A stretch of DNA of 64,000 bases from Rhodococcus oxybenzonivorans (GTDB taxonomy: Bacteria; Actinomycetota; Actinomycetes; Mycobacteriales; Mycobacteriaceae), in assembly GCF_003130705.1 (NCBI RefSeq), contig NZ_CP021355.1, positions 372,001 to 436,000 of the forward strand. The letters run 5' to 3'. The notes under the pieces are model-generated. The model had not been told where the DNA came from and did not search any database. It saw only the letters and a list, made by a program, of their open reading frames with translations. A program made the position numbers and the translations under genes. Positions 18,244 through 27,955 of this stretch are shown piece after piece; the first letter of the stretch is position 1, and each line of letters begins with the position of its first letter.

Positions 18244-20184
18244 ATGTCCATCGCTGGTACTGATGGTTCTGGTGCAGTGTCGCTGCCGATTTGTTCCCGA
18301 GGAGGCGCAGTGTCCGATAGCGGTGTGCCGTTGTTGATGGTGGATCGGTCCGAGGCCCTCGACCGCGATGATGCGTTCGCGGTAACCGAACTCGTCGACG
18401 GTTCGGGGTGGAAGCTGGAGGTGCACATCGCCGGTGTCGGGGACGTCGTGCCCCTAGGCTCCGCGGCTGACGCGACGGCATTCCTGCGCCGTGAATCGAA
18501 GTACCTTTCGCGCCGGACAGTCCCGATGCTTGGCCGCGACACCGAGCAAGCGGCGACGTTGACCGAGACAGCGGAAAGATCCACTCTGCGCGTCCAGGCT
18601 GATCTGTCCGCGGACGGGATCGTGTCCGGGGTGCGTGTCGATCGCGGGCGGGTGCCGGCCGGTCGGTGCGTCACGGTTGATCATGCACAGATCGTCGAAA
18701 TCCTCGGATCGGTCGACGACCCGCTACACAAGTGCGTGAAAGCTGCGAATGAGGCCGCGCAGATACTGCTTCAGGGGCGTCGCAGGTCCGGTGCCTTCGC
18801 GCTCTACGACCTCACGCATGGCTGGCGTTCCACCGAGGAAGGGGGAATCGCACCGATTCCATCCGATGTGCGGACGGTCGGGTATGTGATCGTGCAGGAG
18901 ATGATGATCGCAGCCAATGAGGCGATCGCCATGTGGTGTGTGCAGGAGGATCTCCCGGTCCTGTTTCGCAATCACCGCAGCGCGGTGACCGCGGGCAGCA
19001 CCGAGGACCTCGCAGCGGAGGTGGCCGTGGCGATGACTGATCCGGTGCTGTTCGAGAAGCTACGTTCGCGTCTGCAATCGTCGTTTCGTGCCGCCACTTA
19101 CGCCCCGACGGTGCACGGCCATCACGGGCTTCGGTTGGCGGCCTACACGCACGCGACGTCGCCGCTGCGCAGAGTGTCGGACCTGATCACCCAACGGGTG
19201 ATCTTTGCCCACCTCGACTCCGCGCCTGCCCCGTACACAATCGGACAACTCGGCAACCTCGCCGCCGATATCAACCGGCGCATCGCCGTGGACCGGGAAG
19301 AGAAGGCAGCGCACTTCAAGGCACTCGATCGGAAGGTGACCGCGCAGGTCGTCGCAGCAGGCGAACTCGAGGGTCTCGACTCGAAGCGGTGGGCGAAGGT
19401 GCTGGCTGCCGCGGCCACACGCGACCCGATCAGTGAGGTGGTCACCGAGCTGCGCCGCCGAATCAGGGCCGACGAGGTATTGGTCACCACCATCGTGACG
19501 TTGCTCGACGCTCCGGAGAGTTGGGCACCGATCCGATCCGAGGTCTTCGACTGGGCATCGCAGACGCACCCGGAATTCGGGCCGAGTGTCGTGTCGATGT
19601 GGCTACAAGCCCATCCCGATCTGCCCAAACCCGAAATCGACAGCGATCACCGTGGCCCCTCGCACACACCAGTATTCGCCGCCCGCCTCCGAGTGGGCGA
19701 CGTCCGCGGACCGTGGGCAACCGCGGGCAGTAAGAAACGAGCCGAGCAGGACGCAGCGTGGGGCCTCACCCAGGCGATCGCTGCCGGAGTGAGCCACCCG
19801 GAGACGGACTCCCCACTGCGGGACGAGCCGCACACAGTTCCCCCGAGCACCACGCACGCAGGGATACGGGCGCAGCCACCGTCAGCGAGCAACGGAAGCC
19901 CGGATGCGGATGACGGGCAGGCCTCGAAACGGCGGGAACGAGCGCACAAGAACCCGATCGCGTGGGTACTTAGCCATTCCCAACACCACGGGCATCCCTC
20001 CCCGCAGTGGGCAGTAACGATGGAGGGCGCCGCCCACGCCCCGGTGTTCACATGCGAAGTCCGCTACCGGAACCACACGGCGACTGGCCGCGGAACAACA
20101 AAAACACACGCGAAAACCGCTGCAGCGGAGGACCTTATCGATTCGCTTCTCGACGAGGCGTCGCCCGCGAAATCACGCCCGTAA
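18244..20184 (+). CDS. RNB-domain exoribonuclease fused to two dsRNA-binding-like domains
   Basis: 646 residues. The RNase II/R catalytic domain is recognisable from DRSEALDRDDAF (Asp34, Asp40, Asp42 and Asp43 match the metal-binding aspartates) through THATSPLRRVSDLITQR (about residues 302-318, the RNB signature). The N-terminal cold-shock domains and the C-terminal S1 domain of RNase II/R are missing. Instead the C-terminus carries two segments resembling dsRNA-binding folds, ending in AGSKKRAEQDAAWGL (near residue 505) and GRGTTKTHAKTAAAEDLI (near residue 625). 3'-to-5' RNA degradation is the family activity; the dsRBD-like arrangement suggests structured or double-stranded RNA targets. 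It stands alone with its own promoter region. A role in plasmid stability or phage defence is speculation. Confidence 0.82.
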   Translation: MSIAGTDGSGAVSLPICSRGGAVSDSGVPLLMVDRSEALDRDDAFAVTELVDGSGWKLEVHIAGVGDVVPLGSAADATAFLRRESKYLSRRTVPMLGRDTEQAATLTETAERSTLRVQADLSADGIVSGVRVDRGRVPAGRCVTVDHAQIVEILGSVDDPLHKCVKAANEAAQILLQGRRRSGAFALYDLTHGWRSTEEGGIAPIPSDVRTVGYVIVQEMMIAANEAIAMWCVQEDLPVLFRNHRSAVTAGSTEDLAAEVAVAMTDPVLFEKLRSRLQSSFRAATYAPTVHGHHGLRLAAYTHATSPLRRVSDLITQRVIFAHLDSAPAPYTIGQLGNLAADINRRIAVDREEKAAHFKALDRKVTAQVVAAGELEGLDSKRWAKVLAAAATRDPISEVVTELRRRIRADEVLVTTIVTLLDAPESWAPIRSEVFDWASQTHPEFGPSVVSMWLQAHPDLPKPEIDSDHRGPSHTPVFAARLRVGDVRGPWATAGSKKRAEQDAAWGLTQAIAAGVSHPETDSPLRDEPHTVPPSTTHAGIRAQPPSASNGSPDADDGQASKRRERAHKNPIAWVLSHSQHHGHPSPQWAVTMEGAAHAPVFTCEVRYRNHTATGRGTTKTHAKTAAAEDLIDSLLDEASPAKSRP

Positions 20185-20254
20185 ATCGATCTTATCCACG
20201 CATCCGCGGATTCGTTCGAACATACGCGGTGCCGTCCGTAGCAAGGTCTCGCCC

Positions 20255-20640
20255 CGAAGCACACCTGCGTCGGATGGGTGCCGAAAAACCTCTCACAGAA
20301 CCTATCCCAGCCATGCCCCGAGGTGCTCACATAGGAACAGAAGGCCCGCGGTGCGTCCTGGCAGTTGTGGATCGTGGACTGCTTCGCTCGCCGCTCCGAC
20401 CGCAGATCACCCAAGAACTCGTCGACATGTGCCGGAGTCCAGCACCACGGATACTGCGTCGAACCAGCCGCTCCCGTTGCTCGATCGTCGAGTGCCCTGG
20501 GACGCAGGTACGAGATGGTGGAAAGCTCGAGCACCCGACCAACGTTGTCCACCGCCACGGAGAACCGCCGAATGCTGCGAGCGTCTGATGCCCGAATCAT
20601 GCAAAGAATGCAAGAACCTGGCAAGCACGCAGACCATCGA
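20255..20640 (-). pseudogene. Tyrosine recombinase/integrase, N-terminal relic
   Basis: On the minus strand a stretch reads LRPRALDDRATGAA, then YPWCWTPAHVDEFLGDLRSE, then RAFCSYVSTSGHGWDRFCERFFGTHPTQVC. This is the typical N-terminal SAM-like core-binding domain of actinobacterial site-specific integrases. No catalytic domain (Arg-His-Arg-Tyr) follows; downstream the frame becomes unrecognisable after about 20258. A decayed, truncated integrase, evidence of past integration or plasmid rearrangement. Confidence 0.6.
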
Positions 20641-21349
20641 CGCGCCGATCCATCGTCTAACGGTATAACCGCCCCCGGTGGTCCCATGAGCGGTTAGCCG
20701 GGGAGTCGTCCGATGCGCCGGTCTGTATATGACCAGGTCAACACCCGGATTTTGACAAACGGATGGCGTAATTGATGACGATGACCGATCGAATGACAAT
20801 CGTGCATCAGATGCAATAATGCCCGACATACGGTGCGATAACTGAAATTTTCGTGCCCTAGTGCTCACAAAACATGAGCGACACGGAGCGATGCCAATGG
20901 AGACGCGTAGGTTCCACGATTTTTGTAGGTTCCACGTCTCCGTGTCGGTTGTCCAAGTTTCGTGTCGGTAGGAAGCCCTAACAAGACGCGTTTCAGCAGG
21001 TCACAAGACCGGATGCCCGACCTGCTATTGCCCAGACGCTTGAGGAATCCGACAGAATGCTGGGAAGCCCGGTCCGACAACTGGCTGGAAAGCCTAGGTC
21101 GCCGACATGGACGACCGACGTCGGGACCTACAATTTTTTGAGAGGCCGCTGGCGGGAAATCGCACTCTGGGACCCAGTGTTCACGATGTCCTCACTCAGG
21201 GGGTGCCCCGTCGACATCACCGGTGGGTGATGATCGACTGGGCCCTAGCTTCCGGTATCGGATCCGACCCGCGGGTGGGATCGCCTGGCGATATTCTTAG
21301 GTGTTACTCGAGAGGTTCTCGGGCAGGTCGACGTGCACCGTGAAGAGAT
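20641..21349. other. A+T-richer intergenic region with repeats
   Basis: No gene seen. Two direct copies of GTAGGTTCCACG lie at 20908-20919 and 20925-20936, enclosed by inverted arms GGAGACG (20899-20905) and CGTCTCC (20934-20940). An outer pair ACACGGAG / CTCCGTGT (20881-20888, 20937-20944) surrounds them. Candidate operator or old recombination site. Confidence 0.4.
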
Positions 21350-24300
21350 GTGTCGATGAATAACGTGGATCCATTCGCGACCCAACGCGACGTGTCCGGT
21401 GCGGTCACGGCGGAACTCGCGGCGGCGGGGTTCGAGGATGCTGTCGAGATCGGTCGTGGCGGGTTCGGGATCGTGTACCGGTGCACGCAGGCGTCGCTCG
21501 AACGAACGGTGGCTGTCAAGGTCCTGACTGCGGATCTCGACCAGGAAAACCGGGAACGGTTCATGCGAGAGCAGCGGGCGGCGGGCCGGTTGACCGGTCA
21601 TCCCAACATCGTCAACATTCTCCATGCCGACGTCACCGCCAACGGCCGACCCTTCATTGTGATGCCATACTGCGCCCGGGGCTCCGTCGACGCCCGAATC
21701 AGGCGCCACGGCCCGCTTCCTCTGCCCGATGTGCTCCGGCTCGGGGTGAAGATGGCCGGCGCCCTGGAAGCCGCGCACAAGGTCGGCATCCTCCATCGCG
21801 ACATCAAGCCCGCGAACATACTGCTCACCGATTACGGCGAGCCGGCATTGACGGACTTCGGCATCGCACACATCACCGGCGGATTCGAGACGACCACCGG
21901 GGTCGTCACCGGGTCACCGGCGTTCATCGCCCCCGAAGTCGTAGCCGGACGCCCTCCGAGCACCTCCGCGGACGTGTACGGGCTCGGCGCCACCCTGTTC
22001 GCGGCGCTCACCGGCCATGCCGCGTTCGAACGCCGCAGCGGCGAGCAATTGATGGCACACTTCCTGCGAATCACCTCCGAGCCGGTACCGAACCCACGCG
22101 AACACGGTGTTCCCGAGGACGTCAGCGCAATCATCGAACATGCCATGGCCAGTGATCCCGAGACTCGCCCATCTGCCGCGGAGCTGAGCCAACATCTGCG
22201 CGAAGCCCAACTACGGCATGGATTCGCGGTCGACGAGATCGCTCTGCACACCACCGAGCCAGGAGCAGCGACCGACGCACCTCCCGGGAAAGGTGCGTCG
22301 CCTACACCGTCGTGGTCGGCCGATTCGGGGCGAGGGGGTCAACTCCCGCTGGAGTTGACCAGTTTCGTCGACCGACACACGGAGTTGAAGGAGGCGAGGA
22401 ACGCGTTGTCGAACGCGCGGCTGCTGACCCTGACCGGCACCGGCGGGGTCGGAAAGACCCGTCTGGCGCTTCGTATCGCCGGCAAGGTGCGCCGGGACTT
22501 CGCCGACGGCACCACCCTTGTGGAACTCGGGGAGTTGCATGACGAGTTCCTGTTGGCGGGGGTGGTGGCGAACGCGCTGGGATTACGTGACCAATCGGCG
22601 CGACCCATTCGCGAGGTGCTTGTCGAGTTCCTCGCCGGGCGCGAACAGTTGCTGATTCTGGATAATTGCGAGCACCTGGTGTCCGCGGTCGCCAAGCTCA
22701 CCGAGACCCTGCTTCGCACCTGCCCACGGCTGCGGATTCTCGCCACCAGTCGCGAATCACTCGGCATCGGCGGGGAAGCAGTGCTGCTTGTGCCACCGCT
22801 CGGCGTCCCGGATCCCGACGACCTGCCGCGAGGGATGGCGGGCAACGACGCGGTCACCCTGTTCGCCGAACGCGGAGCTACCGCGGCCCCGGGATTCGAG
22901 GTCACCGAGGACAACAAGACCACGATCGCTCGGATCTGCCAGCGATTGGACGGGCTTCCGTTACCGATCGAGCTTGCCGCCGCACGGTTGCGGGCGATGA
23001 CGCCGGAACAGATACTGCAACGCTTGACCGACCGGTACGTACTGTTGACCCAGGGCAGCCGGGATGCGCCGTCGAGACAACAAACGCTCCGGATGTGCAT
23101 CGACTGGAGTTACGACCTGTGTACACCGGCGGAGCAGCGACTGTGGTCGCAGCTGTCGGTCTTCGCCGGCAGTTTCGACCTCGACGCCGCCGAACAAATC
23201 TGCGGCCCAGATCTGCCCGCGCAGGAAATACTCGACACGGTGACCTACCTCGTCGACAAGTCGATCCTGATACGGGAGCCGGCCGGTGCCGAGATGCGGT
23301 TCCGCATGCTCGAGACCGTTCGCGATTACGGCCGAGAAAAGGCGCATGAGAGCGGTGAATATGCCGAACTGCGTCAGCGACACCGAGATTGGTGTGAGCG
23401 CCTGGTACTCGACACGGAATCGCAGTGGATCAGCTCCCGCGAGCTCGCGTTGATCACCACACTCGTGCGCGAGCACCCGAATCTTCGGGACGCCTTGGAG
23501 TCCTGTGTCTCCGAGAGCCCAGCCTCCGGGCTCCGGATCGTTGCCGCCCTGTACCCGTTCTGGCTTTCCCGGGGTCTGCTTTCTGAAGGCAGGCGGTGGC
23601 TCGACCGGCTCCTCGCCCGTCAACCGGCCCAGCCGACCGTCGATCACGCCAAGGCACTCTACGTCGGCAGCATGATGACTGGAATCCAGGGCGACCTACA
23701 GGCGGCGGCCGCCCTGATGAAAGATGCACAGGCGCTTGCCTCGTCGACACGCGACCCGTTGACACGCGCACACACCGACAGCGCAGTCGGCTACGCCGCC
23801 CTGTTCGGTGGACAGCCCCTCGACGCACGCGCTCACCTCGAGAAAGCTGTCCGAACCTATACCGGGCGCAACGATGTCGTCGAGGTCGCAGCGCTCATCG
23901 GCCTCGGTGTCGCCGACGAATTCCTCGGCGACACCGAACACGCCATCGAATGCTATGAGCGCGTTCTGGCAATCACCGATGCACGGGGCGAATCGGTATT
24001 CCGGTCGTATTCCCTGTGGGGGCTGGCGGTCGCCGTATGGCGACGCGGTGAGCGTGAACGAGCGGTCCGACTACTCGAACAGGCACTGCAAGCCGACCTC
24101 GAGGTGAACGACCGGCTCAACGCCAGCATGTGCCTGCAGGCGCTGGCATGGATCACTGCCCAGGACCAGAACGCGCGGCGCGCGGTCGTACTGCTGGCAG
24201 CCTCAGAAGAGCTCAGCCGGTCCGTAGGCAGTCCGACCGTCGTAGTGCCCAGTACGGGCGAGTACCAACAAGCGTGCGAACACGCGACACGAGACGCCCT

Positions 24301-24616
24301 GAACAAGGAGGTTTTCGCCTCCGCACACCGCGAAGGCGCGAAGCTAGGTTTCAATGCCGCGATCGCCTACGCCTTGGGTGAGCAGCCTCCTGCGACATCA
24401 TCACCTGCCGCCCCGGCAGCACGCCTGACGAAGCGCGAGCGGGAGGTCGCAGAACTGATCGCCGAGGGACTGACGAATAAAGAGATCGCCACACGGTTGG
24501 TGATCTCCCCACGCACCGCGCAAGGCCACGTTGAACACCTTCTGACGAAACTAGGGTCCACTTCACGCACCCAGATCGCGGCATGGGTCGTCGAAACACG
24601 CAGGGAGAATCCCTGA
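21350..24616 (+). CDS. PknK-like Ser/Thr kinase-ATPase-LuxR regulator
   Basis: About 1088 residues. N-terminal Hanks kinase (about residues 20-285) with the glycine loop GRGGFGIVYR, catalytic HRDIKPANILL and TDFGIAH. Then an NB-ARC/AfsR-type ATPase with Walker A TGTGGVGKTRLAL (near residue 355) and LLILDNCEH. Then helical TPR-like repeats (about 640-990). At the C-terminus a LuxR helix-turn-helix (LTKREREVAELIAEGLTNKEIATRL, near residue 1030). This order matches mycobacterial PknK (about 1110 residues) and AfsR/MalT-like signal regulators. It would phosphorylate targets and bind DNA in response to an unknown ligand. ATG 21356 is an alternative start. A 52-base piece of its ATPase region is duplicated just after the gene. 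Confidence 0.92.
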   Translation: MSMNNVDPFATQRDVSGAVTAELAAAGFEDAVEIGRGGFGIVYRCTQASLERTVAVKVLTADLDQENRERFMREQRAAGRLTGHPNIVNILHADVTANGRPFIVMPYCARGSVDARIRRHGPLPLPDVLRLGVKMAGALEAAHKVGILHRDIKPANILLTDYGEPALTDFGIAHITGGFETTTGVVTGSPAFIAPEVVAGRPPSTSADVYGLGATLFAALTGHAAFERRSGEQLMAHFLRITSEPVPNPREHGVPEDVSAIIEHAMASDPETRPSAAELSQHLREAQLRHGFAVDEIALHTTEPGAATDAPPGKGASPTPSWSADSGRGGQLPLELTSFVDRHTELKEARNALSNARLLTLTGTGGVGKTRLALRIAGKVRRDFADGTTLVELGELHDEFLLAGVVANALGLRDQSARPIREVLVEFLAGREQLLILDNCEHLVSAVAKLTETLLRTCPRLRILATSRESLGIGGEAVLLVPPLGVPDPDDLPRGMAGNDAVTLFAERGATAAPGFEVTEDNKTTIARICQRLDGLPLPIELAAARLRAMTPEQILQRLTDRYVLLTQGSRDAPSRQQTLRMCIDWSYDLCTPAEQRLWSQLSVFAGSFDLDAAEQICGPDLPAQEILDTVTYLVDKSILIREPAGAEMRFRMLETVRDYGREKAHESGEYAELRQRHRDWCERLVLDTESQWISSRELALITTLVREHPNLRDALESCVSESPASGLRIVAALYPFWLSRGLLSEGRRWLDRLLARQPAQPTVDHAKALYVGSMMTGIQGDLQAAAALMKDAQALASSTRDPLTRAHTDSAVGYAALFGGQPLDARAHLEKAVRTYTGRNDVVEVAALIGLGVADEFLGDTEHAIECYERVLAITDARGESVFRSYSLWGLAVAVWRRGERERAVRLLEQALQADLEVNDRLNASMCLQALAWITAQDQNARRAVVLLAASEELSRSVGSPTVVVPSTGEYQQACEHATRDALNKEVFASAHREGAKLGFNAAIAYALGEQPPATSSPAAPAARLTKREREVAELIAEGLTNKEIATRLVISPRTAQGHVEHLLTKLGSTSRTQIAAWVVETRRENP

Positions 24617-25183
24617 GCGCGCGACTAAAAATCCGGATCATCAACTGGTGTCCGCGGTCGCCAAGCTCCCCGAGACCCTGCTTCGAACCTGCCCACATCA
24701 GCCGCCTGCGTGCGAGAGCATAACCCCGCCCGCTAGGGATAGTCGAAACATGCTGCGCTGCAATAGTAGTAGGGGAGGAGCAAAGGATTCAACCAAGGAC
24801 CGTGATTGCATGCCGGTAACCGATGCCCGCCACATTGCAAGGTGCGTCGACGACCCGAACCCCGCATACGGTCCGCCCGAGTTGGGGCATTACCGGCAGG
24901 TAGATCACCTGCCCTGCCGAGCCCATGACCAGCGTGTTCACCGACGGGGTCGTGGTGCCGCTGATGCGGTTGCGCTATGTGGGTTAGGGCCTGCACCTGG
25001 GGATTCGCGATCTACCGTGCAGCAGCGCTGCCAAGTACCAGGACCCGTTCCTGGCCAACCGTCAGCTCGCAAGAAGCCCTCGACTTTGCCTGTGGTGGGC
25101 TCGGCTCTACCTCGCCGTCCCCAGCGACTGGTAACAACCTCCGGCGAAATTCTGACGCCGACCCTTGAGCGGAATGTCCTCAC
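24617..25183. other. Gene-fragment graveyard
   Basis: Two recognisable scraps are present. 24645-24696 copies 22676-22727 of the kinase gene with two mismatches. 24817-24859 copies 25287-25329, the 3' part of the adjacent LysR gene, with one mismatch and weaker similarity beyond. The rest has no frame I can name. The pattern points to successive recombination and deletion of paralogous genes. Confidence 0.65.
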
Positions 25184-26110
25184 TCAAGACAAAGTTGCGT
25201 TGGGAACAAGCGAAATGAGCTGCTCGGCAACCGCAGTAGCGGTAGCGATGAACGATTCGACCAACGGATCGTCATTGCCACGCAGATAACCGATGCCCGC
25301 CACATTGCGAGGTGCGTCGACGACCCGAATCGCGCATGCGGTCGGCTCGCCGAGCCCACCCAGACGCCAACCGCTTTCTCCCATCAGATTTACAGTGGAA
25401 TGACGCAGGACGTCCAGGGTGTAGTCGACCAAACACACCGCGTTGGTCGGAACCAATCGGTTCTCGCCGTTGCCAAGCTCGCTGAGATTCCAAAAGTTCC
25501 GCCACACCCGCGGAGCTCGAACAACCTCGAGTACCGGCTCATCCATCACCACCTGTATCGGTACTTCCGGCTCCCGTGCCAGCGGATGGTCAGGACTGGT
25601 CACCAGCACCGTGGGATCGCTGAACAGGGACTTGAACGCCAGGTCAGGATGCTCGAAAGGCGAACGAACAAGCGCAACGTCCACGATGCCCTCGAGCACG
25701 GAATCGAACTGATCCGCGAAGTTCAACTCGCGGACGCGGACATGCACACCGGGGTTCAACCTTTGGAATGTATCCAGAATCGGACCGGTCAGCTCGGCAG
25801 CAGATACCCTCCCCAGGAGACATCCCACGGTGAAGGTCAGCACCGCTTCCCCGCTGCTCAGCTGAACCTCGGTTCTTGCATCCTCGGCGTACTTGAGGAG
25901 GTAACGAGCATGAGGCAGGAGATTGGACCCGGCCGCGGTCAGCGTGACGCCGCGGTGAGAACGTTCGAACAACGCTGTGCCGATCTCGCGCTCGAGTTTC
26001 TTGAGCGCGACAGTGAGAGCCGGTTGCGCCACCATCGCGCGCCTCGCACCAGCGTGAACGCTACCTTCTTCAGCAATGAAAATGAAGTACCGAAGCGCGC
26101 GCAGGTCCAT
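25184..26110 (-). CDS. LysR-family transcriptional regulator
   Basis: 308 residues from ATG 26110. The N-terminal winged helix (MDLRALRYFIFIAEEGSVH to HRGVTLTAAG, residues 1-60) is a standard LysR DNA-binding domain. The effector domain occupies about residues 90-300. It reads away from the thiolase pseudogene and the catabolic cluster. It could be the ancestral regulator of the BVMO cluster, which starts 1.8 kb away, but the pseudogene and transposase piece between them weaken this. LysR proteins usually sense a pathway metabolite. Confidence 0.88.
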   Translation of the reverse strand: MDLRALRYFIFIAEEGSVHAGARRAMVAQPALTVALKKLEREIGTALFERSHRGVTLTAAGSNLLPHARYLLKYAEDARTEVQLSSGEAVLTFTVGCLLGRVSAAELTGPILDTFQRLNPGVHVRVRELNFADQFDSVLEGIVDVALVRSPFEHPDLAFKSLFSDPTVLVTSPDHPLAREPEVPIQVVMDEPVLEVVRAPRVWRNFWNLSELGNGENRLVPTNAVCLVDYTLDVLRHSTVNLMGESGWRLGGLGEPTACAIRVVDAPRNVAGIGYLRGNDDPLVESFIATATAVAEQLISLVPNATLS

Positions 26111-26470
26111 AGCGCACCTACCTGTCAACTGATGAGAACGATTCAGACCTCAGGGTACTCATATCTGCTGATCGCGCACCAGAGCTGGTGAGCGTGCAAC
26201 GAGTCGCGGTTTTGGCGCACAGTTTCAGTGTGTCCTCGATACGGAGTGGTGGGCTGTCAGAATCGAGAGCGTCCATGCAATGGACACAGCGGGCCGGTTG
26301 TTCTTCAAGTGACCTTCCTGCGAGTAAATAGTTCTCGTAGTTGTCATGTGTGTTCTGTGCTGCTTACTGGGGGCGCGCACCGGAATCACGTTCATTGAGC
26401 GGACGGCAGTGCATGCGCCTGTATCACCCGGGTGTCGACCACTGTGTGGCGACGACGCCCGTGGCCGGCG
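26111..26470. other. Upstream region of lysR
   Basis: No gene found. A promoter for lysR is expected here. The right edge (about 26470) is the abrupt start of the truncated thiolase. Confidence 0.4.
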
Positions 26471-27276
26471 CAGCTAGGTCGAATACGTGATCATGGGCCA
26501 GGTTCTCACCGCCGCTGCCGGCCAGATCCCCGCACGCAAGGCAGCTGTGGCCGCGGGTATCCCGATGAACGTGCCCGCCCTGACCATCAACAAGGTGTGT
26601 CTGCCCGGCATCAGTGCCATCGCGATGGCAGACCAGCCCATCCGGGCGGGGGAGTTCGACGTCGTCGTCGCCGGTGGCCAGGAGTCGATCAGCCAGGCCC
26701 AGCACATGCTCGAGAAACGCCGCGCCGGCTTCAAGTACGGCGACGTCACGTTGCGCGATCACATGGCGTTCGACGGCTGCACGGCATCTTCACCGACCGG
26801 GCGATGGGCAACCTGACCGAGTCGGCCAACTCCGGCGACCGTTTCGCCTCCCGTGAGGAGCAGACACCTTCACCGCGGCATCGCACCAGAGGGCCGCGTA
26901 GGCCTGGAAGAACGGCCTCGTCGTCGACGAGGGCGTGCCGGTGTCGATTCCGCAGCACGGACGATCCGATCGTCTTCGTTGCCGACGAGGGCATCCGCCC
27001 GGAACCACCGTCGAGTCGCTGGGTTCGCTGCGACCGTCGTTCTCGAAGGACGGCATCGTCACCGCCGGCTCCGCCTCACAGATCTCCGACGGTGCCGCTG
27101 GGTGTGGTGATGAGCAAGGTGAAGGCCGAGGGGCTTGGTCTGAGCTGGATCGCGGAGATCGGTCGCCACGGCGTCGTCGCGGGCCCCAATTCCACTCTGC
27201 AGACCCAGCCGGCTCGCACCATCGCGCAGGCCTGCGAGCGCGAGGGAATCGACCCGGAGGACCTCGAACTCGCGCA
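26471..27276 (+). pseudogene. Acetyl-CoA acetyltransferase (thiolase), truncated and frameshifted
   Basis: Starts abruptly at [16 protein letters not shown], which is about residue 45-50 of a normal thiolase, so the N-terminus is missing. The nucleophile region [14 protein letters not shown] is intact. After [13 protein letters not shown] the reading continues in another frame ([19 protein letters not shown]), then in others through DDPIVFVADEG and GSASQISDGAA. The last part, VVMSKVKAEGLGLSWIAEIG to EGIDPEDLELA, ends in a transposase piece instead of the usual NEAFA motif and C-terminal active site. At least two frameshifts plus both ends lost make it non-functional. Confidence 0.88.
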
Positions 27277-27560
27277 CCTGGCCGCCTACGAGCAGATCTG
27301 CGAGACGATCCATGGCGGCGCTTACCTACGCGGTGAGGGCCTGCACTCGTCGCTGATCAGCGAGTGGCGCGAGCAACGCGACGCCGGTCTCCTCGACGGC
27401 AAACCGGCCGACTCGGAGCTCCGGAAGCTGACCACCGAGCAAGCCGACATCGCCCGCCCTGCGCCCCTAACCCGACCGCACCAACAAGCGTCTCACGACC
27501 GCCGAGGTCGACCTCAGATCATGGGAAAAGCACACGCACGCACTATTCGGGGCATCGGGA
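27277..27560 (+). mobile_element. Transposase fragment (IS3-type orfA-like)
   Basis: Directly continuing the thiolase frame: AHLAAYEQICETIHGGAYLR, then EGLHSSLISEWREQRDAG, then a coiled-coil LRKLTTEQADIA, and after a frameshift TNKRLTTAEVDL and IMGKAHA. This is the helix-turn-helix and leucine-zipper part of an IS3-type OrfA. The DDE domain (OrfB) and clear terminal repeats are absent, so it is a relic that was joined to the thiolase by illegitimate recombination. Confidence 0.75.
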
Positions 27561-27955
27561 CGACGGGCCGAAATCCTTTGACCTACCCACCACTGTCTGA
27601 TCAACAAACCTGCCGGCGACCAACCTTGGACCTGCGACGGATCAGGCCGCCGCGTAACACCCGCTGGACTCAATCACATTGCAAATTCCGGCGCAGGGGC
27701 GGTGCAACTACGGGAGATAACAAAACAATATTACCCACGGCTCCCCTCACGATGTGAGACTCAACACACACCAATCGGCATCCGGAACGTCCGGAGGCGA
27801 CGAGGGAAACGAACTGCCGGAACCCAAAAAAATTCCTGCACAGCCGCTTTCAGAGCCGAGTTCGAGATCGCACCCCATCACATCCTCCCCGAGGCGCCTC
27901 ACCTCGCATCGCGCAAACGTTGGTATGCCACTAACAGTAGAAAGGCTCGCACTTC
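27561..27955. other. Promoter region of the BVMO gene
   Basis: No gene. A+T content rises around 27715-27760 and 27820-27835. GAAAGG lies 12 bases before the BVMO ATG. Confidence 0.4.

Noticed and set aside
24645..24696. Insertion-sequence target duplication
   Set aside because: The copy is 52 bases from inside a gene with mismatches and no IS between the copies; a gene fragment is simpler.
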